Source of the DNA: Neovahlkampfia damariscottae
Lineage: Eukaryota > Heterolobosea > Selenaionea > Neovahlkampfiida > Neovahlkampfiidae
Direction: 5' to 3'
DNA length: 64,000 nucleotides
Assembly: GCA_016618085.1 (NCBI GenBank)
Contig: JABLTG010000092.1
Coordinates: forward strand, 1 to 64,000
Shown: positions 22,231 to 33,292 of the stretch, one piece after another
How the letters are laid out: every line of letters begins with the position of its first letter
Numbering within the stretch: position 1 is the stretch's first letter
Notes under the pieces: generated by a model
What the model saw: only the letters and a program-made list of their open reading frames with translations
Databases searched by the model: none
Told to the model about the DNA's origin: nothing
Made by a program: the position numbers and the translations under genes

Positions 22231-23214
22231 TCATTCTAAAAAATCATCATTTCTTGAGCCTGTTTTTTTGATTTTTTTAGAAATATATTTCGACGAGTGG
22301 TTCGACACCTTCAAATTCCCATTTTTTTTTTCCATTTTATTTTCTTGGTGGTGAAATTGGAATCTTTGGGATTCCATTTTTTTCAGTTTTTTTATTGATT
22401 CAGTGTTCATTCCATCACTTTTGGTAATTTCCAAAAAATGCAATTGGAAATAATCAACAAAAAAAATGAAATCAAAATGTCGCAAATTTTGACCTTCAAA
22501 TGTGAATTTTTCGATGGATTTTGGTAGTTTCATCAATATTTTATTGTCCAAATTCCAACAGTATCCTATGAACACATCTTTCAACTTGTTCATTCGATTT
22601 ATGAATTCAAAACACTTTTCTGTTATTGCAGGTAATTTTGAAAGTTTCAGACTTTTCAAATCAAGTTTTTTAGTCAATCTTCTTACATTTGAATCCATCA
22701 AATGTGGTAAATTTATCAAAGTTAAGTGTTGAATTGAAGTACAAATTTTAAACATTTCGAAATCAGCATCTTCTTGGACATTTTGAATGGTTAAAGATTC
22801 AATAAACGGAAATTTCTCAATAATCTTTAATATATTTTCATCTTTTAGTTCATTTTCGATGATTAAATTTTTCAAATTTTGTTGACTTGTATTTTTGTTA
22901 AAATTGCGTGAAAATCTTTCTGTTTTTAAAAAAAAATCACAAGATTCATTTGAATTGATTTTAACTTGCTTCCAATAATTTCTGTTTGAATAAACTAAAT
23001 TCATAAATTCTTTACTAATCAGACACAGTTGGTTTAGATCTTCTGGAAAGTTTAAATATAAAAAAATTGAATTCCAACAATCTTCACATATTTTAAATAT
23101 CTCCACAGTTTTTTTTTCTTGTTGTTGTTCTGTATTGTTTAAAGTAATGTAAATGAGAATTTTTTGAAAAAATAACAATATTAATATTAGAATTAAGCAG
23201 ACAAACAGAAACAT
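22231..23214 (-). CDS. F-box/LRR-type protein with N-terminal hydrophobic segment
   Basis: 327 residues. An F-box-like helix set (CEDCWNSIFLYLNFPEDLNQL...SKEFMNLV...YWKQV, about residues 40-90) is followed by irregular LRR units (LKNLIIENELKDENIL, LKSLKLSKLPAITEKCFEF). F-box proteins recruit substrates to SCF ubiquitin ligases. The first 25 residues (MFLFVCLILILILLFFQ) would be membrane-inserting, which is unusual for an F-box protein; an unseen 5' exon could change this. CCAAT at 23275-23279 is about 60 nt upstream. Confidence 0.7.
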   Translation of the reverse strand: MFLFVCLILILILLFFQKILIYITLNNTEQQQEKKTVEIFKICEDCWNSIFLYLNFPEDLNQLCLISKEFMNLVYSNRNYWKQVKINSNESCDFFLKTERFSRNFNKNTSQQNLKNLIIENELKDENILKIIEKFPFIESLTIQNVQEDADFEMFKICTSIQHLTLINLPHLMDSNVRRLTKKLDLKSLKLSKLPAITEKCFEFINRMNKLKDVFIGYCWNLDNKILMKLPKSIEKFTFEGQNLRHFDFIFFVDYFQLHFLEITKSDGMNTESIKKLKKMESQRFQFHHQENKMEKKNGNLKVSNHSSKYISKKIKKTGSRNDDFLE

Positions 23215-23274
23215 ATCCTTGAATATTTACTTTAAAGTTTGGTTGTTGAAGCGGTTTGTACAGAAACTGTTTAA

Positions 23275-23279
23275 CCAAT
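23275..23279. promoter_or_regulatory. Shared CCAAT element between divergent genes
   Basis: AACCAATGAG sits about 60 nt from the F-box/LRR ATG (23214, minus) and about 32 nt from the small frame at 23312 (plus). Confidence 0.45.
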
Positions 23280-23311
23280 GAGATTCCACCCAAAACACAT
23301 CAAAAGTGAAA

Positions 23312-23455
23312 ATGTATGTTGCTCAAATCCCTTCTTCTCAAGAAAAAAAGGAGGTAAATCAAAGAATTCATCTCATTCCAATTTCTAAACTAGTAATTCT
23401 TAGAATGGATGATGAAACAATATTTAAATCATCTCACCAAGAAAAACATTTCTGA
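23312..23455 (+). CDS. Possible micro-protein (47 aa)
   Basis: An ATG about 32 nt downstream of CCAAT opens 47 codons (MYVAQIPSSQEKKEVNQRIH...) ending in TGA. The spacing fits the window's promoter pattern, but the frame is short and unmatched to anything I know. It could be a chance frame in the leader region of the divergent F-box gene. Confidence 0.28.
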   Translation: MYVAQIPSSQEKKEVNQRIHLIPISKLVILRMDDETIFKSSHQEKHF

Positions 23456-23532
23456 ATATCAATGACAATTTTTGGTTTATTTATTGCTAAAATAACAAGA
23501 AAACTTTATTTTTCCCTTGGATTGACTGAATT

Positions 23533-25920
23533 CTATTTCTGTTCTCTGAAACGAAAATTCAAATTCCTCAACTTTGAATGAAATGAATTCTTAAAGAAAT
23601 CATTAATCTCTAATTTTAACAAGTTCATTTTTGTCAATTGTTGAAGTGAATAAATCGATTCACTTTCTATTCCTGATAGTACTTCAAAATTAGTCAATTT
23701 TTCAAAGTACAAAATCAAATCAAAAAAGTAACGATAGGAATTCAATTTAACATTTTTAACATCTTCAAATATCATCTCTGTAACTGTTCCATTAGGTTTC
23801 ATCCACTTCAAAAAATCAGAAATTGTTGCATTTTTCAACGCTTTAGAAGTGAACAGATACATTTTTTTACCTTTAAATTTAAATGTTTTCAGTGTTGGTA
23901 TTTCCATCATTTTTCTTATTTTTACCATTCCAAACTTGTCAAGATAATCTAAAGTTATTTTTTCTATTTTATTCAATTGGAACATTGAATTGGTCAAATG
24001 TTCAAGTGATGGTTTAGAAAAATTCATTGCGAATTCAATTCCTTTTAAGTTTGAAAATTGAGAAAGTCTTTTCAAAAATGCATGAAACAATTCTTCATTC
24101 TTTTGATTTTTTGATATTCTTATCTCATCAATATTTTGATGATGAACAAATTCATCAAATATAAATGTCAAGTGACTAGGATTCATTTCAACCTGTATGA
24201 TAATATATTTTGCATATTTTTGTTGTTGGTAATGTTTCAATGTTGGGAGATCTAGAAAAAGAAAAGTTTGCCAATTTCTCAAATTTCTTTTTCCACTCTC
24301 TAAACCTGCATCTGCAGCTTTTTGAAAATAGTAATGTGTTTTTTCGGGATCTGTTTTAATTCCATACTCATCACCATGTTCAAAACAATATCCCAGATTA
24401 TTCAGTCCAACAGAATTTTCATACTCTGCGGACATATTGTAAAATTCAAAAGCTTTTGTTTTATCTTGTACGAGCATATTCTGATCATAAATCATACCCA
24501 AATTGTTCATTGCGTTCCCATTTCCTTGGTCAATTGCTAGTTCATAATATTTGATCGCTTTATCAATGTCTATTGGAATATCACCGTATCCATAAGAATA
24601 GAAATCACCCAACAAATCATATGCATAAGAATTATGCTGTTCTGCTGCAAGTTTCAAGTAATGAACGGAATTTGCTTCATTGTTTTTTTCGTAGTAGGAC
24701 AAAGCAATGTTATACAATGCGTCAGAATCTCCCTTTTCAGCTGCTAAGTTCATCCATTTCATGCATTGTTCAAGATTTTTTTCTGTTCCTTTGCCAAAGG
24801 CATAACAAAGAGATAAGTAACATTGAGCTTTTGAAATATCTTTTTCAGATAATTCCATGAAATATTGAAATAATAAATCATTGTCTGGTGTGACTCCAAA
24901 CTTTTCATAATGACAAACTGCCAAAGCATATTTCACTTGATCATCTTTTTCTGGATCACAATTTTCAAAATACTCAAACAGCTTCTTTTCATTAATTTCT
25001 ATTTTCTTCGACCAATATCTCATTTGATCTTCATTTTCTGTTTCCAATAAAAAATAGAAAAATAAAATTCTCCCAATTTCTTGATTTTCTTGTCCAATAA
25101 TTTTCAATCTCCTTATCCAGGATTGTTTGGTTTCCCAGGGTGTTATATTTTGATACAAAATGCATCGATGATGTATTTTTGTAAATTTTTTTGGATCACT
25201 GACCTCCCGATTCATAATTGACTGAAGATGTAAAATATTCTCCTTTGTGCAAAATTCTTTGATTTTCAAATCATTCAAATGATTGATTTGTTGATATTTT
25301 TGCAATTCATTCCATTGTTCAATAAAAATATCATCTAATGAAATCATTAGTGTTATTGTTTTTTACTTCTGTTGGAGTCTTTTGAAAAATTTTAATTGAA
25401 AAATCAAACTGTATGAATTGAAAAGTTTGAATTTATGAACTACTATTTCTATTAATTCAGATAATACTTTGTTTTTTATTTTTTGAACATCAAAATTAAT
25501 GGTGTTCTTTGTTGCTAAAATTGAGAAACAAAAAATGATTTTCAGTTTTTCTTCAAAAACATTTTCAACTCGTTTTTCAACAAAAAGATGTTTAAAGTTA
25601 TTAAAACCTAAATTTTGGCAACAAATTTTCAACAAATCGATGAATTTGTCAAAGTTGAAAAAATAAAAATCCTCCTCTGATTTGACGAGGTTTTGAAGTC
25701 TTATTTGTTTGTCTAAACTAAAAAAATCTTCTATAATCACTTTTATATCTAAATTATTCAACCATTCATGAAAGAATTCTACATTTCTTTTTTCCAAAAT
25801 CCAATAAGGAGTTGTATTCATTTCTTTTAAAAATTCCAAAAGTGATTCAATATCATCAACTCCTACATTCAAGAAAACTGGATACAGCACTTTTTTTAAT
25901 TCATTTTCTTCAACACTCAT
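23533..25920 (-). CDS. Sel1-repeat protein with LRR-like C-terminus
   Basis: Exons 25410-25920 and 23533-25334 (75-nt intron 25335-25409, donor GTTTGA) give 770 residues. Read without splicing, the two parts look like separate genes 15 bp apart. Splicing restores one frame, and only the upstream part has a CCAAT (25970-25974). Residues about 280-500 hold Sel1 repeats (CYAFGKGTEKNLEQCMKWMN, YGYGDIPIDIDKAIKYYELA, LGMIYDQN). The last 250 residues are irregular LRR-like (LSQFSNLKGIEFAMNF, IEKITLDYLDKFGM). Sel1 repeats act as adaptor scaffolds. Partner unknown. Confidence 0.75.
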
Positions 25921-25969
25921 TTCACCAAGAAAAGTGAAAGGTTGGTAAATTGAAGGAAGGATGTATATT

Positions 25970-25974
25970 ATTGG
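25970..25974. promoter_or_regulatory. ATTGG element between Sel1 gene and K/E-rich gene
   Basis: TTATTGGCTGG about 50 nt upstream of the Sel1 ATG (25920, minus) and about 83 nt before the plus-strand ATG at 26058. Confidence 0.4.
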
Positions 25975-26057
25975 CTGGAACAGCCCAACAGAAATTAGTC
26001 GTAACACCTTGAAATGAATTTTGGAACAGGTTTTTTTTGGTGTGTTCAACTGCATGA

Positions 26058-26517
26058 ATGGAGGAAATACTGTTAAATAACTTTCACGAGCATGTAAAAC
26101 AGTTGAAGAAGCAAATTCAATAGCAGCATCTATTTGGAAGAAATATGAATCAGATGATCCAGATTTTGAACCTACTGAGCCTTTAGTAGATAATCCTTTT
26201 GAGAAATTTGCATTTGGTGGTCGTAATGCATATTCTGTATATATTTATGTCAACGAACTTTCAGTTTTTGAATTGCAAGTTGCAGAATTAAGAACACTCG
26301 CAGAAAATTTGGAGTTGATAAGACATTATCAAAGAAGCAATTACAACAAGAAATAGATAAAAAAATACGAGAAAAAAAAGAAAAAGAAAAAAAAGAAAAA
26401 CAAGAACAAGAAAAGACTTCAGAAGAAAAAGAAAGTGATGATAAAGAAACAGTAGAAACAGAAAAAAAAAGAAAGAGAGAATCATATGATGAAAAAGAAA
26501 AAAAAGTTAAGAAATAA
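26058..26517 (+). CDS. Tentative small Lys/Glu-rich protein
   Basis: My best splice model is exons 26058-26093, 26141-26236 and 26293-26517, with introns 26094-26140 and 26237-26292, giving 118 residues. The start is MEEILLNNFHEH, then acidic YESDDPDFEPTEPLVDNPFE, then SKKQLQQEIDKKIREKKEKE and a long Lys/Glu tail ending KKVKK. The tail looks nuclear and disordered. The stop at 26515-26517 lies just before the ATTGG of the next gene. The frame changes are explained only by these two inferred introns, so a decayed gene is the alternative. Confidence 0.35.
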
Positions 26518-26554
26518 AGAATCTTTTGCTCATTGGTCCATTCTGCCTGTGAAG

Positions 26555-28794
26555 ATGAATGAACATGAACAAATGTTAGACGCATATCTTAAAGGAAATA
26601 ATTATTACTCCAATATACATACACTAAAACATAAATGTATTGACCTTTCCACACAAGAATACCCTTTAATGAGAAAATTAATAAAAAAAGCTATAAAAAC
26701 AAAAGACTCGGACTGTATTCAAATATTAACAACTTATATTTGTATTCATAAAAAATATCACATCTTGAATATTTTTACAGATGAAAAAATTATCCCTGGA
26801 AATATCTTTGACTTTGTTGAGAGTTTTACCAAAATAATTTTCATCAAATTCTCTGAACCATCAAAAATACAAGAAAAATTTTATAAATATATCATAAATG
26901 AACTGTTGCTAACTTTTGAAACGGCGGGTACAGAAGAAAAAACATTTGAAATTTTTATGAGTCTATTGTCAAATGTTGACAAAACTATTTCAAAAAATTT
27001 GTTTTCAATGTTAAAGAAAAAGATGAAAAAACACTATTTGAAAGTTTTCTTTGTTGAATTTTTGACAAAAGTCATTGAGAAATTGCATATGGATGATATT
27101 TCTTTTTTTGTTGATTTCTATTCAAAGAAACTTTCCAAATTTTTTGAAATGACAAGAATTCACGCTCAAATATTAGAATTATTTCAGAAAATATTAAAAT
27201 CAGAAATTTGTGATAAACCAATGGAATTATTTTTAACGTATCATTTTTCAGTATTTTAACTTTCCAGTTTATTACCAAAATTATGTGGATATATTGAGAA
27301 ATTAGCATTAAATTATCATAAATATGATAAAAAACATACTGGATCAAATGAATATCAGTCATATGAAGTGATAAATGATCAAAAGATTTCTTATGAAGAA
27401 ATTCTTGTTTCCATTTTTCATGAATACCCACACGAATCACTGGATGTTTTAGTCCCTTTGTTCAAAAAAGGATTGGATATAAAAAATCTTATTATATTTG
27501 AATTGTATGCAAATCTTGTAAGTCAAATCGAAGGAAGAGGATCAATTGATCGTTTCATAGAGAGTGGGATTTTCAAGTTGATTTATGAATCAATTGATGT
27601 TTTTCCAGTAAGTTACGATATAATTTCATTCATATCTTAAAGAAATCAGCAGATACTCTTCCATATTTTTTTGAAACTCTTGTTGAAAGAAGAATGTTCA
27701 AGGAGATGAAAAGAATATCTGCTGCTTTGATTCCTTTAGCAGAAGAGTATCATTATTTTGGTGAATTGACTGATTTTTTGTATGAATGTCAATGTATTGA
27801 TTTAAATGACGTTATTGACATCAATGAATTGTTGTTTTTGATATTAAAAGAAATTAAGTTGGACAGACAAGATAATTCATTTGAAAATTTGGTTTATTCT
27901 TTGTTTAACTGTGAATATTTAGACCCAGAGAATCAATTATTAGACGAAATAGTTGTTTATCTATATTCCAATGAATTTAATAAAATCCATTATTTAGAAG
28001 TATTGTTCAGTGGAATGGAGAGAAATGCAAAAAAATGGATGAATCCAATATTTGATAAAATGTTGAAAACATTAAATGTCTTCGTTCAAAGTGGACAAAT
28101 TGGACAAACTACAACTGTGTTATCAGTAATACTGGAAATGGTAAAAGTGTTTGAAATTGATTCTATCATTGAGAACACAAATTTCTTGGAATTATTGTTT
28201 TCATTTGTTGATGAAGATCTGGAAATGATTGAACATGCAACTTCGATTATTATTCAATTATGTTTATATAACTCAGTTGTTTTACACAAACATATTTTTT
28301 CAATTCCAATGATTGAAGTCACAACTGAACCTGTATTGTAAGTTAATTTAATTTTCTAATTGAAAAGAGCACTTTGTTTTGCACTTGAATTTAAATATGG
28401 AATTAAAAAACACAAAGAAACACCAAGGGAATTGATATCTAAATGTTTCAATGTGTTATCCAATCATTATTTTCGGATGATTTCATTGAGTTTTGCAACT
28501 TTTACTCATTTTGATGAGGTAAATTCAACCTTTGAAAAACTTGGGAAAGAATTTTATGAGACATATATTTCAAATCAAGAAAAATTGTATCCATTATTGG
28601 AAAGACTTGTGATAGATGCATTCACAACTTTAGTTTTAAAAAATTTAGATTTCTCCCATAGGGTATTATTTCCAAAGTTTGATTTTCAAAATATTCAACA
28701 ACCAATTCAAATTGAAATGATATTGTGCGAGAAATTGCACAACTTAGTTCCTGGCATCATGAAGTTTGAAGATATAAGATTCAATTTTGAATAA
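26555..28794 (+). CDS. Large all-helical (ARM/HEAT-like) unknown protein
   Basis: 714 residues from exons 26555-27237, 27268-27607, 27643-28337 and 28368-28794. The introns are 30-35 nt and each removes an in-frame stop. The protein is almost entirely amphipathic helices (FVESFTKIIFIKFSEPSK, FFVEFLTKVIEKLHMDD, DVLVPLFKKGLDIKNLIIF), as in an ARM/HEAT solenoid, but I do not recognise the family. ATTGG (TCATTGGTCC) lies about 18 nt before the chosen ATG. An upstream in-frame extension runs through the neighbouring gene's tail and is rejected. AATAAA overlaps the stop. Confidence 0.75.
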
Positions 28795-28895
28795 AATTAA
28801 TGCATTTTTCAAAACTGAAACTGTGATTCTTTAATAGAAGTCTTCAAAACCATTCAAAAAATTATCCAATCAAAACCTCTCATTTTTTCATCTCA

Positions 28896-29249
28896 ATGAC
28901 ACAACCAAGACATGAAGATTTGAGAGTGTACAACTTGGAAGTCAGAAAATTCTTAACTTATGCCTTTATAGTATTTTTATTCATCACTTATCCAATTTGG
29001 GCTGTCATTAATATCATAATACCAATCAAGTATTTTTGGGTTTTGGTATTGTATGAGTTACTTTCTGGTCAAGGATTCAGTGATAGGTTTTTATATTGGT
29101 TTTTACCAGACGAAGATTTTGAACATGTTACCCCACCATTCACTTGTTGCATGTTGTTATTGGCTCCAAATATTTTTGATTTGTGTATTTATCCATGTTT
29201 ATTCATTGGTGGTAATTTGTATCTAGGATTCAGAGAAGATCATCATTAA
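28896..29249 (+). CDS. Small membrane protein, unknown
   Basis: 117 residues, one exon. A strongly hydrophobic region (about residues 20-58: LTYAFIVFLFITYPIWAV, YFWVLVLYELL) and another near residues 82-112 (CCMLLLAPNIFDLCIYPCLF) predict three to four membrane passes. There is no signal peptide. The N-terminus is charged and probably cytosolic. No family recognised. CCAAT about 26 nt upstream. Confidence 0.6.
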   Translation: MTQPRHEDLRVYNLEVRKFLTYAFIVFLFITYPIWAVINIIIPIKYFWVLVLYELLSGQGFSDRFLYWFLPDEDFEHVTPPFTCCMLLLAPNIFDLCIYPCLFIGGNLYLGFREDHH

Positions 29250-29433
29250 GCCAAAAAATAACTTTATTTCAAATAAACGATTCACATCAATTTTTTTTTG
29301 CTCAAAAATTCTTCAAAACTTGTTGAAGAGAAGCCAGGATTTCAAATAAACAAATAACTCAACAATTCTTTCAAAACTTCGTTGGATTGAACAACTATTG
29401 GTCAACTAAACCAATCCGTTTTTTGTGCTGCAA

Positions 29434-29856
29434 ATGACAGATCCTCATGATGAACAAGTGAAACATTTGTATGATTATAATCATAAATCAGTTGAAGAAC
29501 AAGCAAATCAAGAAGCAGAACAGTTTTTTAAAGAATTTCAAAAAAGAAAAAAACAAATTGAAATAATTCAAAACTCAGAAGAAAAAAGAAGAGCCACTGA
29601 AGATTTAAAAATTTGGTATCATACAGAAACAAGTAAGAGTGCTTTGAAATATGCCATAGAAGATAAAGGATTAGACCTTAAAGATGGTTTTATTTATTTA
29701 ATAGGATTAATCTCTCCTTTGTCATCACCAAGATCACCAAATCCTCAATCAAATACAACAAGTAATAAAAAAGAAACTGTACAAGTCCATAAACCGATTC
29801 ATGTGAAAAAAAAAGACAAAGAAGAAAATGTTCAAATCGAATTGGATTCAGAATAA
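29434..29856 (+). CDS. Small coiled-coil protein, unknown
   Basis: 140 residues, one exon. The N-terminal 70 residues are charged and helical (QANQEAEQFFKEFQKRKKQI), then SSPRSPNPQSNTTSNKKE, and an acidic end. No known domain. Two elements lie close upstream (ATTGG and CCAAT within about 40 nt of the ATG). AATAAA overlaps the TAA. Confidence 0.6.
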   Translation: MTDPHDEQVKHLYDYNHKSVEEQANQEAEQFFKEFQKRKKQIEIIQNSEEKRRATEDLKIWYHTETSKSALKYAIEDKGLDLKDGFIYLIGLISPLSSPRSPNPQSNTTSNKKETVQVHKPIHVKKKDKEENVQIELDSE

Positions 29857-30010
29857 AAAAGAAAACAAAATTCATGAAAGAAATGTATAATTTTTTATGT
29901 ATAGATTTATTTTCGACTTTTTACTATTTCTTTTTCAAGATTCTTTCCAAACTTATTTGAAGGCATACTTGAGATATATTCAATAACATCAAACAAATAA
30001 AATTTCGATT

Positions 30011-31076
30011 TTATTTCTTACAAAATAAAGAATCCATTCTTTTTAGGCATAAATCACGAATTTTGATAGTATCTTCTTTCCAGTAAGCCAAACCTATTGC
30101 TGAGCCATTCAATTCAAGAATATAATCTTTTCCATCTTTTCCATGAGCCACATCAATAGCAAACCAATCTAAACCACCAAATATTTTGGTGCATTCATCT
30201 GCCCATAATTTGAATTCTGATGTCATTTCCATATCTTCATAATGTGAATTTCCAAAATGTGATTTCCAACCTTTTTCAGAAATTTAAATAGTTTAAAAAT
30301 GAGATACCACTTCCATGGAATATTTTTTTATGAGCACGATAGTCATTTCCAATTTTTTCAATTCTCATTCCATATTCAATCTCAATATAAGGCTCAGCTG
30401 TGCAGTAATCACTGTTTAATGCTAATATAGTTGAAACATCTCTGAAAGCTTCGTAATTTTCAACTTTTATTTTTCCCATTCCTGCGTGCACATGAGATAC
30501 TTTGATAACAGATGGAAACTGAAAAAAGAAAATTAACATTTAAAAAAATCAAACTTTTTCACAAATTACCATTCCATTATGTGTAGAGTAATATGTAACA
30601 GCTATTAAAGGAAATTTATCACCTAATCTTTTTTGGATTTCTTTTAAAGCTCCGTACATGACTGGTCTTTCTAAATTCATATATTCTGACATACAAGAGT
30701 TCATTGAAGGTACACCAGACATCATAAGTCCTAAAAGTACATTTTTTCTATCAAGGTCTGGTGTTGGTCCTCTGAAAAAAAATATAAAAAGTTGAAAAAA
30801 AAACCTTGCTTGATTTCTGATAATAACAAAATCTGGTTTCACAATCAAACTTTTTGGTTTAACGAATTTTCCTTCTGATTCAACAACAGGAGACATTTGT
30901 AACATTGCTCCATCTGGGTAAACAACAATATCTGAGTCGTACCAAGATGTTTGAATAATTCTCAATTTTGAACCATCTTTTAAAGTTTTATCTTCAAAAA
31001 CATCAACCCAATTGTGAGTTTTATCACCATCAAATACAACAACTTGATAAGTCTTCACTTTTTTGTCTTGTGACAT
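30011..31076 (-). CDS. Synapsin-family ATP-grasp protein (core domains B-C only)
   Basis: 314 residues from exons 30805-31076, 30570-30771, 30308-30518 and 30011-30270. The protein aligns end to end with the animal synapsin core. KPDFVIIRNQAR matches KPDFVLIRQHAF; MMSGVPSMNS matches QYAGIPSVNS; VSHVHAGMGKIKV matches MGHAHSGMGKVKV; TAEPYIEIEYGMRIEKIGNDY matches [21 protein letters not shown]. Near the end, KLWADECTKIFGGLD is followed by AHGKDGKDYILELNGS. It lacks the N-terminal phosphorylation domain A and the Pro-rich tails. ATP-grasp fold, ATP binding expected; the substrate of synapsins is unknown. ATTGG is 8 nt before the ATG. Confidence 0.92.
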
Positions 31077-31147
31077 TGCGATACAACCAATGAGAATTCG
31101 ACACATCACAATACTAATTTTTATCGCAAAGTTAATGGAAAAGATGT

Positions 31148-33235
31148 TTATTTCTTTTTTGAAAGATATTCTTTGATTTCTTTCGTTTTTGCTATTCTGA
31201 AACAATCATATCCATCATTTTCTTTTTGATTGACATCAAATTTCAATTGTTCAATTAAATATTTCACCAATTCTAATCTCCCAGATCCACATGCGATATG
31301 TAAAATATTTTGTCCATATTTTTTTTCTTTTAAGAATAAATCACCACCAAAAAAATGAACATCATGAATAAATTGAATATTTCCATAATATGCAGCAACA
31401 TGAATTGGTAATCTTCCTTCTTTGTTGAATTGATTTAAATGTAAAAATGCAATTTCAGAAGAACATTCATTTAATTCCAATAAACCTTTTGAACTTTTAG
31501 CAACGTTAAAAAAATCATAAAATTCATTTGGATGATTTAAAATGAAATTTGAGGTTTTGGATAAAGTAGAAGCACCATTCCATGCATCATTCACTTTTTC
31601 AAATCGAATTTTTTGGTTATTGAAAATTGTTTTCATTTCTTCATCACATGAAATAAAAATTTCATATTTTGCATATTGTTCATTCTTTTTGAAGAAATCA
31701 TCAATTTTTTGTTTTAAATCAATTTTGTTTGAATATTTCATTTCTTCCATTTTGTTTATATCATTTTCTAAATGAATGAAAATTTTGAAATAATTTTTTG
31801 GTGAAATGAAAATCACAATTCCATTTGACTTGAACGAATTTGCTAAAATTGCTTTAGATTGTGGTATAAATACAACAGAAGGTGTATAATTCTTTAAAAA
31901 TGCATTTTTCAAATCAGATTTTTGTAAAATAGACATTTCAAATGATTCCACAATTACAACCGGATATACGCTTGTGACTGGATAAATAGTGAAATTGGAA
32001 TCTTTGAATCTCATTTCTGTTTCATTTTTTAGGTATCTTCCATTGAAACACATATATAAGTTATCAATAAATGGTCTAATATTGATTTCAAATTTACCAT
32101 CTCCAATGATGTTCTTTGCCACTGCAGCATTATATCTCTCATAATAATCAACTTCGGAACCATATCTATATTCTTCATGCATCAATGAATAATATTGATA
32201 ACCATCATCAGGTACTTCTACCATGGCAAATTTCAGTGAATCAACCAACGGAATTTTATCAACAAAACCAAACTAAAAATGTTTCTTTTTAAGTCATTCT
32301 TACAATTGAATTTGATTTTGATATATCTAAAACTATTGTTTGATATTTCAATTTTTGAAATAATTTTGTTTTGAATTTAGAGTACCATGTTGTAGTCTTA
32401 TCATTTTTTTCAAAGATGAATTCATCACAATTTTTGAATTTGCGAGAATAATTATATTCCCAAATTGATGAATTTACAATTTTATTATTCATTTCTTTAT
32501 TAATTCTTGAAAAACAAAATAATTCTTGATGTGTTAAAAATGAAAAAATTTCATTCCAACAATCATCAGATAAAAATTCACCTGAACCACTATTTTTTGG
32601 TTCATAAACTATAGAAAACAAGTTTTCAATAAAAAACCTTTTTGCTTTTCGAAAATGAATTTTTGTTTGAAGAACATTTTCTTCTTGTTTCATTTCAATT
32701 TCGATCTGTCTAGTTTTCAACAAAACATCACCAGGCTTAAAATGAAAATTTGACGTTGAAACATCACTTGTATATATCATTACATCTGTGTCTTTCATAA
32801 AATATATCAAATCATAAATTACATCATCTTCTGTATCAACTTCATTTTCAACAACTAAACGAAAATTTTCATCAATTTTTGAAAATGACCAAATAGTTTT
32901 ATCATGATATTCAGGTGTATAATAATCTTCTTTCACATCTTTTGGAGATAAATTTATAAAATCATGATTGTCTGAGTGATTTCTTGTTTCGAAGTTAAAT
33001 ATTTTTTTTTCATTTACTGAATGTTGTTCCACAAAAAATTAGCAAATAATTTTGATTTAAAACCTTTTTCTTGTTCAATAATTTTGTTTTCTGAAACAAT
33101 TTTCATCACTTTTTCATTGATGTTGCTTTCAGAATATGATAAACTAAAACACCTTCTTTTGAAACATTTGATTATTGTTTTTTTTGGTTTGTTCAATTGA
33201 ATATTTCCAAAAGATTCAAAAAAGTCTTCTTCCAT
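31148..33235 (-). CDS. F-box protein with C-terminal ankyrin repeats
   Basis: 669 residues from exons 33064-33235, 32304-33016 and 31148-32272. The F-box (FLSDDCWNEIFSFLTHQELF, INKEMNNKIV) lies near residues 200-250. A long middle region without known domains follows. Two to three ankyrin units close the protein (NKEGRLPIHVAAYYGNIQFI, YGQNILHIACGSGRLELVKYL). Likely an SCF substrate receptor. The first intron (33017-33063) has a GTTTT donor; without splicing it looks like a frameshift. It lies 71 bp upstream of the synapsin gene on the same strand. AATAAA overlaps the stop. Confidence 0.82.
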
Positions 33236-33292
33236 CACTGTTGTGTATCACTTTACAAGAGAAAGATATGATTGGTTAAAAAATGATAAGGT

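Noticed and set aside
25335-25409. Two separate genes 15 bp apart around 25350
   Set aside because: A 75-nt GT-AG intron joins them in one frame with a length divisible by three, and only the upstream part has a CCAAT element.
26486-26554. N-terminal extension of the helical-repeat protein starting with a Lys run
   Set aside because: The extension overlaps the tail of the Lys/Glu-rich gene and lies upstream of the ATTGG that marks the promoter. The ATG at 26555 fits the usual spacing.
32289-33063. Apparent frameshift separating two parts of the F-box/ankyrin gene
   Set aside because: An intron with a GTTTT donor (33017-33063) restores the frame, and a second intron (32273-32303) joins the ankyrin part. 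The same donor type occurs in confirmed-looking introns of the synapsin and hexosaminidase genes.
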